Of a DNA stretch of 64,000 nucleotides, positions 50,521 to 62,062 are shown in pieces. A program made the position numbers and the translations under genes. Location of the stretch: assembly GCA_035235625.1 (NCBI GenBank), contig CP141142.1, positions 18,114,995-18,178,994 on the forward strand, written 5' to 3'. The notes beneath the pieces are model-generated. The model worked only from the letters and a program-made list of their open reading frames with translations, was not told the DNA's origin and did no database searches. The number at the start of each line of letters is the position of its first letter. Position 1 is the first letter of the stretch. This stretch comes from Saururus chinensis (lineage: Eukaryota; Streptophyta; Magnoliopsida; Piperales; Saururaceae).

Positions 50521-53500
50521 TGTAAGGACCCTCACTTTTAAACCGGGTTTTGGTTTTCTTTAATTATGGGTTATCGTGAGATTAACGTGTTTTCTGATCT
50601 TATTCGGTGATTTTGTAAATAAATAGAGTTTGTGATGGTTTTAACCAAAATCAACTTCAACATTAGTGGTTTTAAGTGATTTTAGACCAAATGTGAATTT
50701 TTAGAATTTTTCAAAATTTTTACTATTTTCCCAAAAATTAGGGTTTTGGCAGGACCCCTGTGGGCCCCACCATCAAAAATTTTATTTTTGGGTCAAATGA
50801 ACCTAGAAATATACTTAAGGTCACACAAAAATTTTCAGAATTTTATTAGGCTTAATTTGTGCTTAAATTTGTAAAATAACCACTTTTAGCCTACTTTTCA
50901 TATTTACACCCCAAAACTTACCTATGCATACCCCAACCCTTACTATAAAAGGGCAAACCTAAGCCATTTCCATTTTTAGGAATAGGCTAAGGAAGGAGGG
51001 CTTGCCTAATCCCCACTTAGGCCCGAATTAGAAGCCGATTAAGGTAAGCTTACTCTAATTAAGCACTAATCCATGACTTTCTTCTAAATTTCTTCCAAAT
51101 CTACTATTTTCCCCTTGATTCAATTCGTTTTTGACCATCAAAAGCTCCTGATTTGTGTTTTACTACAAACCCTAACATTCAAAATTCAATTTTTACTACC
51201 AACAAGCATTTCTTGAGTAAATCGATTTCTATTAGGGTTTAATTCAAACTCATTGTGTTTTCAAGGAATTCAAGAAAGGTGACTCTTCAATCCGAGCTTA
51301 ATCAAGTGCTGAGGTAATGGGTCTTCGAAATCTCTGTTTATCCATGGTAAAACTTTCTATTTTTGGCTTATTTCAAAATAGTTTGCTTGATTTAGTGTGT
51401 TAATGGTAAGATTAGAAAATGAAATTATTTAATCTTGATTTCTTAGGGTTTTGCATTATTATGGTTTGGTTTGATATTTTGGAAGTCAAGGAGGACTTTT
51501 GATGATGATTAAGGTGTTAGATGTGAATTTGAAGTGTTATCTATGGTGTTTCGGTTTGGATTTGCGAAAGGAAGAAGATGACTGTTCTGCCGTGTTGGCG
51601 ATCGATCGGCCCTATAGAGCGATCGATCGGCAACGGCCTGAAGGGCGATCGATCAGCTACACAAGAAATTGTATGTTGTGCATATGATGTCTATTTTGAT
51701 GATTCCACTTTAGCTTGCCAATTTTATATAAATGTGGAGTATTTTAAGCTATGTTAGGCTACTGGAAATACATGCTATTGAGTTTATGGAGTTGAGATAT
51801 ATGCTTAGAGATGGTGGAATGACTTATGTTTTGTGGCATGATGTTGGAATCGTTATCTTGAAATTATGAATAGTTGTTTCCCTTTGGTTAAGCATATTCT
51901 CAGTAGGACTACAATCATTGTTGAACTGATTTGTCATGATGGATTGTGGTTAATGGTGTGTGAATGTTGGTGAATGCCATGACTCAATGATGAAATGAGT
52001 GATGTTATATGTGTTTAGCCTTTGTGGTTGAGTTTTGAATCTAGCTATGATTTCAACGATTCTTCTCCTATGATTTCCGCTGGAATTCATGTTTAGATGG
52101 AAATTCACATGTGTAGTGTGGTAGTGAGTTTAATTTCAAGCATGATGGCATGTATTATGTGAAATGCTTCTACTAGATACACACACATGTGGGGTTAAAT
52201 GATGATGTTGAAGCTTAATATTGTGATTATGAATGATGCATTAGGGGCTGGTGAGAGCACTTATCATGGATTAGGATTCATGTATGCTTTGCCCACGCAT
52301 GTACCATGCTGCACGCATCATGAAAATGGATTTCCAATTGAGGCTTCATCGTGATTAATCGAATTTGACTGATTGGATGCAATGTGATGGAATTGTGTGC
52401 CGGGTTTATTGATCATAGATTAATCTCAAGTTGATTGGTCTGAAAGGACATATTTTGATTTGAAGTTCCTGTGTGGAACGATTTGAAGTTCTTGTATGGA
52501 ACGATTTGAAGTTCTTGTGTGGAACGAGTGCACTCCCCGGGTTGAGTCTTGTTAAATGGAATGAAGTGGGGACGAGTTGTGTACTTGTCTTGCGGATTGT
52601 GAGAATGTTATTATGTGTGTCATCTGGACCCTGAGAATCCAATGTGGTATGCCATGTGCACCCCGCTACCATGTGTTCTAGGGTTCTCTGTGTGAGAACT
52701 CGGGCTCTTCCCTCCGCAGAAGATGTCCCTGGGTGAACACCCCTGGTCTAGATTCTCTGTGTGAGAATGGGACATCCTTGGCTAGGATTGTCCAGGGCGA
52801 GCAGTATTAGGGATTGACAACCCCGATCTTTCTTTAATTCTTGTGTAGAATTTTGGACCATGACACGCCTTCGTGGCCTTGTCTATGCTCCCGTCTATGT
52901 GACGTTAATGTGTGATTACTCCTTGATGGAGGTTGATTTTGATGTTATGCATGTGGAATATGTATGTTAGAGATACATCCATGCAGGTTGATGTTGATAT
53001 AATGCATGTGGAATATGTATGTTAGAGATACATCCATGCATGTTGATTTTGATGTTATGCATGTGGAATATGTATGTTAGAGATACATCCATGCATGTTG
53101 ATTTTGATGTTATGCACGTGGAATATGTATGTTAGAGATACATCCATGTAGGTTGTTGTTGATGTTATGCATGTGGAATATGTATGTTAGAGATACATCC
53201 ATGCAGGTTGATGTTGATGTTATGCATGTGGGAATATGTATGTTAGAGATACATCCATGCAGGTTGATGTTAATATAATGCATGTGGAATATGTATGTTA
53301 GAGATACATCCATGCATGTTGATTTTGATGTTATGCATGTGGAATATGTATGTTAGAGATACATCCATGCAGGTTGTTGTTGATGTTATGCATGTGGAAT
53401 ATGTATGTTAGAGATACATCCATGCATGTTGAATTGTGAAATAATGCATGTGGGAATATGTATGTTTGAGATACATCTATGCAGTTTGATTTAATACTAT

Positions 53501-54176
53501 GCATGTGGGAATATGTATGTTACAGATACATCCATGCAGGCTGAATTATGCATTATGATGCAGTTTTTAAGTGATGTGAATATGTGATCAGAAAATGATA
53601 CACCTTGTACATCGTTGATTTGAAAGATTATATCGCCATGTTATCGTATTTTCAATGTTGTTAGTGATATTAAAACCATTGCTGAGTTTGTTAAACTCAC
53701 CCCTCTTTTTGTGTTTTGATTTGGGGCTGCGTGGTACGACACACAGACGGACAGGATTGCCTCTTTGAGGAAAGGTCAGAGATAGCTTGGGTGTGATGAT
53801 GGAGATCGTTGTGTGACTTACTTTCGTTTGTTTCATGCTTTATGTTAGAACCTTTGTGTAGGGTTCTTGTTTTGGATTTATGTCATATTTTACAGTTGTG
53901 ATGCTTATGACTTATTTTGAGCCAGTGTGGGCTTTACTTAGCTAAGCTTGTGGGTTTGAGATTGTTGTTTACTTTGTGATAAACAACACTTTTTCCTTCC
54001 CTTTTATTTACTCTTGCTCAAAGGATTGTGCGCACTCCGTGTTGTTGTTAATCGCCCGTGGTTAGGGTTAAGTCTTCCGCTAGAATTGTTTCTCAATTTT
54101 CACTTCGTTGCCCCCGTGCGCTTGACCGGCCCCTGGACCGGGTTCGGCTCGGGTCGGGCATCGCCAGGGTGTGACA
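50521..54176 (+). mobile_element. Solo LTR, large Ty3-type (3.66 kb), inserted in the MULE
   Basis: It runs TGTAAGGACCCTCAC...CCAGGGTGTGACA and is flanked by a perfect 5 bp duplication AGATC (50516-50520 and 54177-54181). The other tandem unit (about 49411-49421, GCAAGAAGATCGCA) shows the same site without the insertion, which proves it. A promoter-like CTATAAAAGG lies at about 50943. There is no coding sequence. It is the same broad type as 17915-21061. Confidence 0.95.
52930..53560. repeat. Tandem array of ~60 bp units in the solo LTR
   Basis: About ten units read GTTATGCATGTGGAATATG, then TATGTTAGAGATACATCCAT, then GCAGGTTGATGTTGAT. The central units are nearly identical, and the last ones carry a GGGAATATG variant and drift. 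Confidence 0.9.
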
Positions 54177-54319
54177 AGATCGCATGCCAACTGATTGCTG
54201 GTGTCGAGATGGATTGTTATTTTCTTTGTATTTTTTAAAGTTCTGTAAAGATTAGTTTTTTGGATGTAATGAATTAATAATAGTTATATCTTTCTTCCCA
54301 TTGAAAGTTGTCTTTCCTA

Positions 54320-55416
54320 TATAGTGGATGTAATGATACTTGTTGAAGCGTGTATTCCTTAACACGATATGTTCGTATATCGTGTTACTTACCACATGAC
54401 AATAATACACTCACACTTTGTTCTCACACGACTTTCGTAAATATCGTGTTCACATGAACACGATGAGTTATCAGTCCGTTTTACTAGCTCAGGACTACAA
54501 TGATGAATATTTATGCTAGATGTGTAATCAATTACACAATATTGGTCATGTCGAGCACACAACAACTGCATTAATTTAAACACCCAATTCCCGAAGCGTC
54601 ACCACAATTTTTAGGATTTCAATTAAATTAGAATCACCAATTCACGTGTAGTCATTTCCAATTTCCAATTACACTATATATGGAATAATTTCCATATATA
54701 TATTTAACTGTTTGTATCCCTCGCATCCTGCCTATATATATCAAAGAGACCTATGGGCTCAATTCGCGAAGAGCACAAGACAGAGCCTTTGGGACAGTGA
54801 TATAGTGCCAGATGGTAATTTGTCCCCTTCAGTGGCGCGGTCCTAACCAGCCTCTGAAGGGGGGCGATTTACTACCCAGCGTTATTTCAATGTCGCGAAT
54901 GTTCCTTCACAAATGAACTTTATATGTAGATCAATCATATAACACGACCTACACTATTATGATATGTCGCTTTCGCGACAACATCCTCTAAAGTGGTCAT
55001 CCATAAACATATTTGATTTCAGTTAACGTTTGAAACTTTCCTATGATCATCCTCGTTTGAGAACGTTTGGTCGTCGGTTATGATCAACGACATGCGTCTT
55101 TTTCGTTTGTTTGATTACACGACATCAAAAAGTCCTAATACGAGATGTCTTTTCCACGATAACACAACCTAATATGATGTGGCATGTATGTGATAGCACG
55201 ACCTAATAAGTGATTGTGAGAACTATAATACGATTGGATATATGTGTACTTCCGTTTCACGCTATCTAATACACGATATTGGTGCAAATCGTTTGATCGA
55301 TTATACACCATTTGACATTGGTACATGTATTTCTATTCCATTAGTTAATTACAAAATAATTAGTCAAACATTGAATTAGTTAGTTAATCGAAGCGTGAAA
55401 GAAGTCTATTTTCTTT
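54320..55416. other. MULE non-coding DNA between the two genes, with a hairpin
   Basis: An imperfect inverted repeat has arms 54814-54832 (GGTAATTTGTCCCCTTCAG) and 54854-54876 (CTGAAGGGG...TTTACTACC) around a 21 bp loop. The rest holds many ACACGA/TCGTGT words. It is the space between two converging genes, so it may carry their 3' ends. No gene is seen. Confidence 0.5.
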
Positions 55417-58400
55417 TTACAATTCACCTATTTCCGGATCATATTCCTCTTCGATTCGGGCCCAAAGTATAGCAGCATAGATTATCGGCCTGACCAAGCT
55501 TGTTATCTCTAGTTGTCTAAAATCTGGCTAAATGACGCCTCTTGCTAGTTTCACTACGTAGTACATGACGAACAAACCACAATCTTCGTTTGTTTCTTGG
55601 TACGGGCATTTGTTGATCTTAGTCATTGGCCACAGTCAAGCACCTTTTATCTTCAGTGCCTTCTCCATTCCATTAGAAACATGTTTCCTTACACTGCCAC
55701 CTTGGCGAAGTGGTGAATGTGTTCACCCTTTAGAGAATTGTACCAACTAAATCACTTCTCCCTGCAGCGGACAAAAAGCAAGAGAAAGTGGCCCTTGACG
55801 TAGATAGGAATGAAACTGCTCTTCGTGTTTTCATTCATGCCTCTCAACAATATGCCAGAGAGTTTGCCCTCCTTCTCCACCAGCCCTTCTGCTGTGCCAA
55901 CATTAAAGTAGTGGTGAATAGCGAACTTGCAAAAAAAATAGTTGGGGTACCTGCTTGGATTTCTCAAATTTTGTTCATCAAGAAGTTGGAAGAAGACGTC
56001 GATGACCTACACAAAACCATACGTGTAAGTAATGACACAATAGTCGACCGATCGTGATTTCATTTACACGATAAGTGATTATAACGAATTAACGATAACA
56101 TAACGCATTTGCAAGTCATGTATGAATTAACATGCTAGTTTTACTTTAGCAATTACAGTCAAAACTCAGCGTATAAGGAAAACAATGATATGATCCTAGG
56201 TTGTGTAATCGATAAAATGATAATTAATTGTAATATGCTTCAGTTATTCAATTGTTCGATTGATAGCATGATAGATGTTCAAACGTATGAGAAATGAAAT
56301 GATATTACCTCATTCGTTATGCACTTTTGCTTTAACAGAGATAGGTAGTCAGTGTAGAGGAGTGTCTCTATAGGCCACGACTTGTATGGGTTCGATAGAA
56401 ATTTGGAGATAATTTCCTTATCTGCCTCCATCTAAACCTCTATGTGGAACACCAACTCTGTGTCAAGATAGTCATTTGGCCGCAGACTACGTTCCTCCTT
56501 ATTCGTCTTAGTCGCAATATCATCTTCGACATCTACAACATTGTGAATACTCTCCATTACTTTCGCATCTACTGGAAGAGTATCCAATAAAGTGCCTTCA
56601 CTAGAAACTGTGATTAAGGTTGCTGGTTCCGGGGTGGGAGACTTTGGATGTGTTGGACAGATAATGCTTGGGCCAAGGACCGATGCCAAAGGTACTTCAT
56701 CACCAGGCTTTCCAGGCTGGGCAATATGTCCACATTTTGCTAACTTCTCATCAATGTAGCTGTTGAAATGCTTCGACTTCTTCGAGCCCTGAATTGAGAC
56801 TTTCTTCAGAGGCTCCTCACCTTTAGCAGGTTGTTCAACTACAGTGTACCTCAAATTCTGTAGCACAAGAGGTAAGAAGGAAGCGTGAGGATTAGCTTTC
56901 CGCTTCAATCTGATTTTTATTGCTTGTTTCGAGACAACTCTTTTATTTGCTTCCTGGGGTGCTTCCGGTCCCTCCATGGGTTATTTTGAAATCTCTAGTT
57001 GTTATGCCAGTCCCTCACGGGATTGTTCTAGTCTATCATGGACTTGAGCCACAAGCTCCTAGGGAAGGTCCAGTTCCTCTACATACTGGGGTTGTTCTTT
57101 GACATCCCGGGGGTTGTTCTTCTACCTCCTAGGTGGTTCCATGACCTCCTATGGTTGTTCCATGAATCCTGCATTTATTTTCGTCAAAAATCTAGTTATT
57201 ACGATCCTTTGCAACTTTGGACCAATCTTCTTCTTCAGTTTAGTGGCAGCTTGCAGTTTCTATTTCTTTGTATATAAGAAGTAAGTCATCATGTTAGTAA
57301 ACACATGATATGCACGCTAGTCATCTTTTACCAAACACGATGAAACTACATATCGTATTGTTGGAAAAATGAAAAGTGGACTAATTGTGCTCACGATCAC
57401 ACGACCACGCAAAGATTGTTTTCAGAAGTAACTACTGCTTCAATGATCGTGTGATCGATTATATGACAATACCAAAATCGTCTTTCTTAATAAACAACAT
57501 GATCCCCTATTGTGTACTCGACTACATGAAGATCCCCTAATGAAACACAAAACATTAAAATGTCGTACTTACTCAAAATGAATCCCTCTTCCATCAGCTG
57601 AGGGACATGTACTGGTTGATCTTCAGGAGCAGATGGTTGGCGATCTTCTTTGGATTTTAAATCTCTTATCTTTAAGCAAACCGACATCGATCCTTTGTTT
57701 CATGACAGAGGGGTTGATGCTTGGGCGACCTCTGGCTGAGTGGGTTCAAACGGTTGTTCTGTCTCTGGTTCCTCAGGGGTTTGCATCTGTTCTATGAGGC
57801 TAGTTGCTACCTCGAGATCATTCTTAACACGCTAGAGTGCAGCTTCAACTCACTCCATGTTCCATCCCCGCTCACCGTAGAGCACAACCTTCTCCAAAAC
57901 AACTTCACATATTCCTTCCATGACATCAATTGGCATGATGAATGATTCAATGACGTCATGGCCAAAATGTACATGCCCCGACGTCTCGCCGTGGAGGGCG
58001 TGGCCGAGTCTCATTGGCCAAAAAGTTTGTGTACCCGCCTTCTTAGCTTTCGGGGTCGACCTTTCAACATCCATCAAGTGCGCCTCTTTGGGAATTGGTG
58101 TGATGCACATACCAATTTGGGAGTCTGGATTCAGCCTCATGAAGGCAACCTCGTACCACTTCCTCACCCAGTGATGAGCTAGAATCTTCTTCCTCCCATT
58201 TTCGTCGGCCAAGTCAAGTTTATCGGCCTTCTTCATGTTGCTCAAAAGTTGCATAAATCTAGGCCACCTCTTGCACCTCGGGCTGCATGGAGGACCATTG
58301 GGAGCCCATATGGACGTATGCTCATAAAACCATACCTGGTGAACAATACATAAGAATATAGTCATTAGTGCAAATGGTTAACAAATTAGTCGTGTTACGG

Positions 58401-59369
58401 ATAACACGCTTTCTGGCCCATCGTGTTTTCTGTAACACGATATGTTCTGATTGTCTAATGTCATATCCATGATATTATACTTAGTCGTGTTACCAAGAAC
58501 ATGATATGTCTACATGCAAGTTATATGTCATATGTCTGATAACACGATTTAGTTCATTTTGTGTGACCGATACGGCGATATTCAAATGTCTGTAAGCATA
58601 TTATGTCATTAGGCGATAGGATATTAGAATTCGTGTGGTCCTTACCTGGAGCACTAATGAAGCCCCAATGAGAATTTCGGCAGTGGCGGAATGCTCATCC
58701 TGTTTGCTTATGACGTTCCGGTGGGCTGCCGATATGCCTCTCATTAGCATATCATGTACAACGCCTACCCAATTGTAGCTCCCCACGACGGACATGTCAT
58801 CTAAGTAATCACACAAAGCTGGGGATACAGGTCTGTTGCTCTGTGTGAACAACACAAGGACACCCATGTGCACGATCACCAATCGTGCTAAGTCCTTGTT
58901 TGAAATAGTCCTTGTTTTGTCAGCCACTTCTTTCAACATTTCTTCAAGTCCTACGGTCTCCGGCCGCTTCCCTTGGAAGAATTCTTGTAGAATTGCCCCT
59001 TGCCTTGGGCAGCCTTCCCCTCGCTACTTTCCAATTTACACAGGTTCCCTTTTCCACTCAAACCCGTGATCATAGCCACTTCAGCCATAGTAAGGGGTAG
59101 TCTTTTGCCCCTTATGTTGAAGACCTCTAGTGAGTCATCCCAATAATTACCAATGAGTACATCCAACAATGGCCGAGAGATGATGATGGGCTCGCAATAA
59201 TATATTGGGTAGAACCTAGTCTCCACTAATATGACCTTGCATCCTAGATGTGATCTACAAGGTCTTTTGATAGACGCAGTCCAGTAGGGAAACTATTCGT
59301 TCCCATACCCGGTCTTCTCCCGTAGATTCTCTTCTTCTTCTCTTCTGCAACCTTCACTGACTCCGCCAT
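55417..59369 (-). pseudogene. DUF1985-Ulp1-type cysteine protease gene of the MULE, degenerate
   Basis: It opens with MAESVKVAEEKKKRIYGRR at 59369. A DUF1985-like region follows (59230-58600: FNIRGKRLPLTMAEVAMITG, then DYLDDMSVVGSYNWVGVVHD), then 58350-57850 (QVWFYEHTSIWAP), a linker rich in charged residues (57690-56430), and a C48/Ulp1 peptidase domain at the C-terminus. In that domain, IPIYVKGHFLLLF (about 55765-55810) is the His block, with GHF where GHW is usual, and CPYQETNEDCGLFVMYYV (about 55555-55610) carries the catalytic Cys (codon 55579-55581) and the oxyanion Gln. It ends with TAA at 55417-55419. Ulp1 proteases remove SUMO from proteins; what the MULE-borne forms cleave is not established. 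Several stops and unresolved introns make this copy a relic. Confidence 0.8.
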
Positions 59370-59399
59370 TTGATGTAATACTCTAACTTTACATCAGCA

Positions 59400-60100
59400 A
59401 AATTGGATAAATATATGTCAATCAACAATAAGTCGTGACCATAATCAATAGCCATGTCGATTCACATTATATAGCTAACTTGTATTTATACGATAAGTAT
59501 ATTTATCGTGTGCTCAAATATACGCTACGAGAAAGTCGCATGCACGATATCAAAATGGTTGAACATCGTGTTTCCAACGTCTTATTGAACACATGATATA
59601 TGCCTTATCGTCTGACCCAACGATAGTCTGCTTTGACTACCTTTGTCGTGTGCTCTAATACATGCTAAATAAAAATTTGTGCATACAAAGATATGAAATG
59701 CCTTACCATGAAACCACTGCTGCTATTCCCCAAGCCGGATTAACCACTCGTTCGGCTGCTGCTTTTCTACAAAGTTTACTCCTTTACCCAAATCGTTGCA
59801 AACCCGAACCGCTCCTACAAAGAAGAACCACCTTTGGGGCATACAGTTTCAAAACTCAACTTCGCAAACTCGTTCCAAAACTTGTTCTTCGCAAACTCAT
59901 TCCAGAACAAAAAAACCCTAGTCTTCCATGTTTGGTCAGATAGGTCTCAAAATCTTCTCCCACATCGCATGAACGGTGCTAAACCAGAGCACTTTGCAAT
60001 CGGAATGGAGTTTTGAATCGGAACGGGTCAATCAGAGGAATCACCGGCATCTGAAGTTGTATGCCAATGAATGCGACTTCGTGAGGGTTTTACACGATAT
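59400..60100. other. MULE right-hand non-coding region
   Basis: This is sequence upstream of the Ulp1-type gene and inside the right terminal repeat. It probably holds that gene's promoter. ACACGAT/ATCGTGT words occur at about 59503, 59542, 59564, 59644 and 60092. The open frame at 59662-59943 on the plus strand has no recognisable motif. Confidence 0.4.
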
Positions 60101-60210
60101 AAAACCCTACCTCCGGTCAAGGGTATTTTAGTCCCAAATTTACCTTATATCGTATTATTCCAAGTTTTTTGGCATTTCCATTTAAAATCTAGGGAATATA
60201 GAAAAAACTC
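60095..60210 (-). repeat. MULE right terminal inverted repeat
   Basis: Read on the minus strand from 60210 it gives GAGTTTTTTCTATATTCCCT, then AGATTTTAAATGGAAATGCC, matching the left end at 45353. The flanking TAAGATTTT is the target duplication. Confidence 0.8.
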
Positions 60211-61140
60211 TAAGATTTTTATGGCAATCTCATTTTAAATCTTATATGAGGGGTGAATCATGGTGCAAAAAAATTGTGGCTAATTCTTCAAATCTTCAAG
60301 ATCAACTTCAGCCGAATGATAAAGGGTATGAAAAAAAGAATATTAAAATTCACACACCGAATCTACCTAACAAAAACTCACTTGGGTTTTAATGGGACAA
60401 AACATTACTACAACAAAATGGAGTATTAGCGACCCATATATTTGCGACGCTTAGCTAAGCATCGCTAATAATAACTATTTGCGACATATAAAAAAGCATC
60501 GCAAAAAATTAAACTATTAGCATTTTCAAATGCGACCCTAATAGTTATATATTAGTGACACTTAGCTTAAAGCATCGCTAATACTAATCATATTAGCGAC
60601 GCTTTATTATACGCGTCGTTAATAGTTCCTCTATTTGAGATGCTTTATATAACCATTGCTAAAGGTACATATTTTAAATAACAAAAGAAAAAAATACAAC
60701 TATTAGTGACGCTTTTCATAAGCATTGCTAATAGCTTTCTCAATAGCGACGCATATACACAAGCGTCGCTAATAGTGCTACTATTAGCGCCGCTTACAAA
60801 AGTGTCACTAATAGTATTGAATTAAAAATAAAAAAATACAAATTTTAAATTAGTAGTGACGCTTGTAAATAAGCATTACAAATACTATTTCTAATAGCGA
60901 CATTTGTTAACAAGCGTCGCTAATTGCTTTATTAATTGATTTTTTTTAAAAAAATAAATATTAAAAAAATTATAATAAACTTTTTAAATATAATATATTT
61001 TATTTAATATTTACTATTTGTATATTCTATAAATAAATATTAAATTTTTAATAAAAACTAGTGTTAATAATTCACTATTTATATGTAATATATTTTATTT
61101 GTTAAATTTTATTATTAATTTTAAAATATAATTTGTTATA

Positions 61141-61350
61141 AAAGAGAGAGTGAAGAGAGTGCATTGATAGAGAGAGTGAGAGTGAGGAGAGAGAGACAAA
61201 GAGGGAGGAGAGTGAGAAGGAGGAGAGAGGAGAGAGATAGGGAGAGGGAGAGAGGGTAGAGAGAGAGGTGAGAGAGAGAAGAAGGTGGAGAGAGGGAGGA
61301 GAGATATGGAGTGGGAGAGAGGGTACAGAGATAGAGTGGGAGGGAGAAAA
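61141..61350 (+). repeat. GA-rich tract in the CACTA element
   Basis: Purine-rich sequence of GAGAGAGGGAG type on the plus strand. It gives no believable protein. Confidence 0.9.
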
Positions 61351-61582
61351 AAAATTTAATTAAAAATTATTTTTTAAAAAATAAAATTTTTTTAAAAATA
61401 GGTAATAGCGACACATAGCTTTATGCGTCTCTACTACTTAATAGTAGTAGTGACGCATAGAACTATGCGTCGTTACTACCTAATAGTTGTTGTGACGCAT
61501 GATAATATGCGTCGCTACTACCCTTAATAGTAGCGACACATATGGCTATGCATCTCTACTATCTATTTTTTAAATAAAAAAT

Positions 61583-62062
61583 TGAATGAAAGAGAGAGGG
61601 GAAGGGGAGAGAGAGAGAGGAGAGAGAGGAGAAAGAGAGAGGGGAAGAGGAGAGAGAGGAGAAAGAGAGAGGGGAAGGGGAGAGAGAGAGAGGAGAAAGA
61701 GAGAGGGGAAGGGAAGAGAGAGAGGAGAGAGGGAGAGAGAGAGGAGAGAGGGAGAGAGAGAGAGAGAGGAGAAAGAGAGAGGGAAAGGGAAAGGGGAGAG
61801 AGAGAGGGAGGGAGGGAGGAGAGAGAGAAAGGAGATAGAGGGGAAGGGGAGAGAGAGGGAAGGGAGGGGAGAGAGAAAGAGAGAGGGAAGGGAGGAGAGA
61901 GGGAGGGAGGGTGGATAGAGAGTTAGAGAGAGAGGAGGGTGGAGAGAGAGGGAAGGAGGAGAGAGAGCCAAGAGGGAGGAGAGAAAGGGGAGAGAGAGAT
62001 ATAGGGTGAGAGGGTACATAGAGAGAGAGAAGAGGGTGGAGAGAGGAAGGAGAGAGAGGCAA
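61583..62062 (+). repeat. Long GA-rich tract in the CACTA element
   Basis: Almost 480 bp of G and A only, with loose units such as GAGAGAGAGGAGAAAGAGAG. Long open frames on both strands (Glu/Arg-rich or Ser/Leu/Pro-rich) are a by-product of the composition. Confidence 0.95.

Larger units (their letters stand above)
48407..54320. repeat. 1.2 kb tandem duplication inside the MULE, second unit split by a solo LTR
   Basis: Unit 1 is 48407-49612; unit 2 starts at 49613, runs to 50520 and resumes at 54182-54320. Both contain GACAAGC, GTAAGGAAGG, CAGGCTTACCTTTTC, TTAGGGTTTGCATAT and TTGTTATTTTCTTTGTATTT in the same order. Inside each unit a ~170 bp sub-repeat with GATATATC, TCTAATGATCC and GCCCTATT occurs twice (about 48945-49100, 49195-49365, 50085-50235, 50310-50475). 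The unit begins in the 3' part of the transposase gene. Confidence 0.85.
45353..60210. mobile_element. 14.9 kb Mutator-like element (MULE) with transposase and Ulp1-like genes
   Basis: The left end is GAGTTTTTTCCATATT and the reverse complement of the right end is GAGTTTTTTCTATATT. Similarity continues inward through ATTCCCTAGATTTTAAA and AAATGCC for ~100 bp. Nine bases flank it: TAGGATTTT (45344-45352) and TAAGATTTT (60211-60219), 8 of 9 the same, the normal MULE target duplication size. It carries a mudrA-like transposase gene (plus) and a DUF1985-Ulp1-type protease gene (minus) facing each other, plus a later solo LTR. Without that LTR it is about 11.2 kb. Known relatives are the plant MULEs with Ulp1-like genes (Kaonashi type). 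Both genes are degenerate, so it is not autonomous now. Confidence 0.85.

Noticed and set aside
52930-53560. CRISPR-like direct repeats
   Set aside because: The units are contiguous with no unique spacers, lie inside an LTR, and the genome is a plant.
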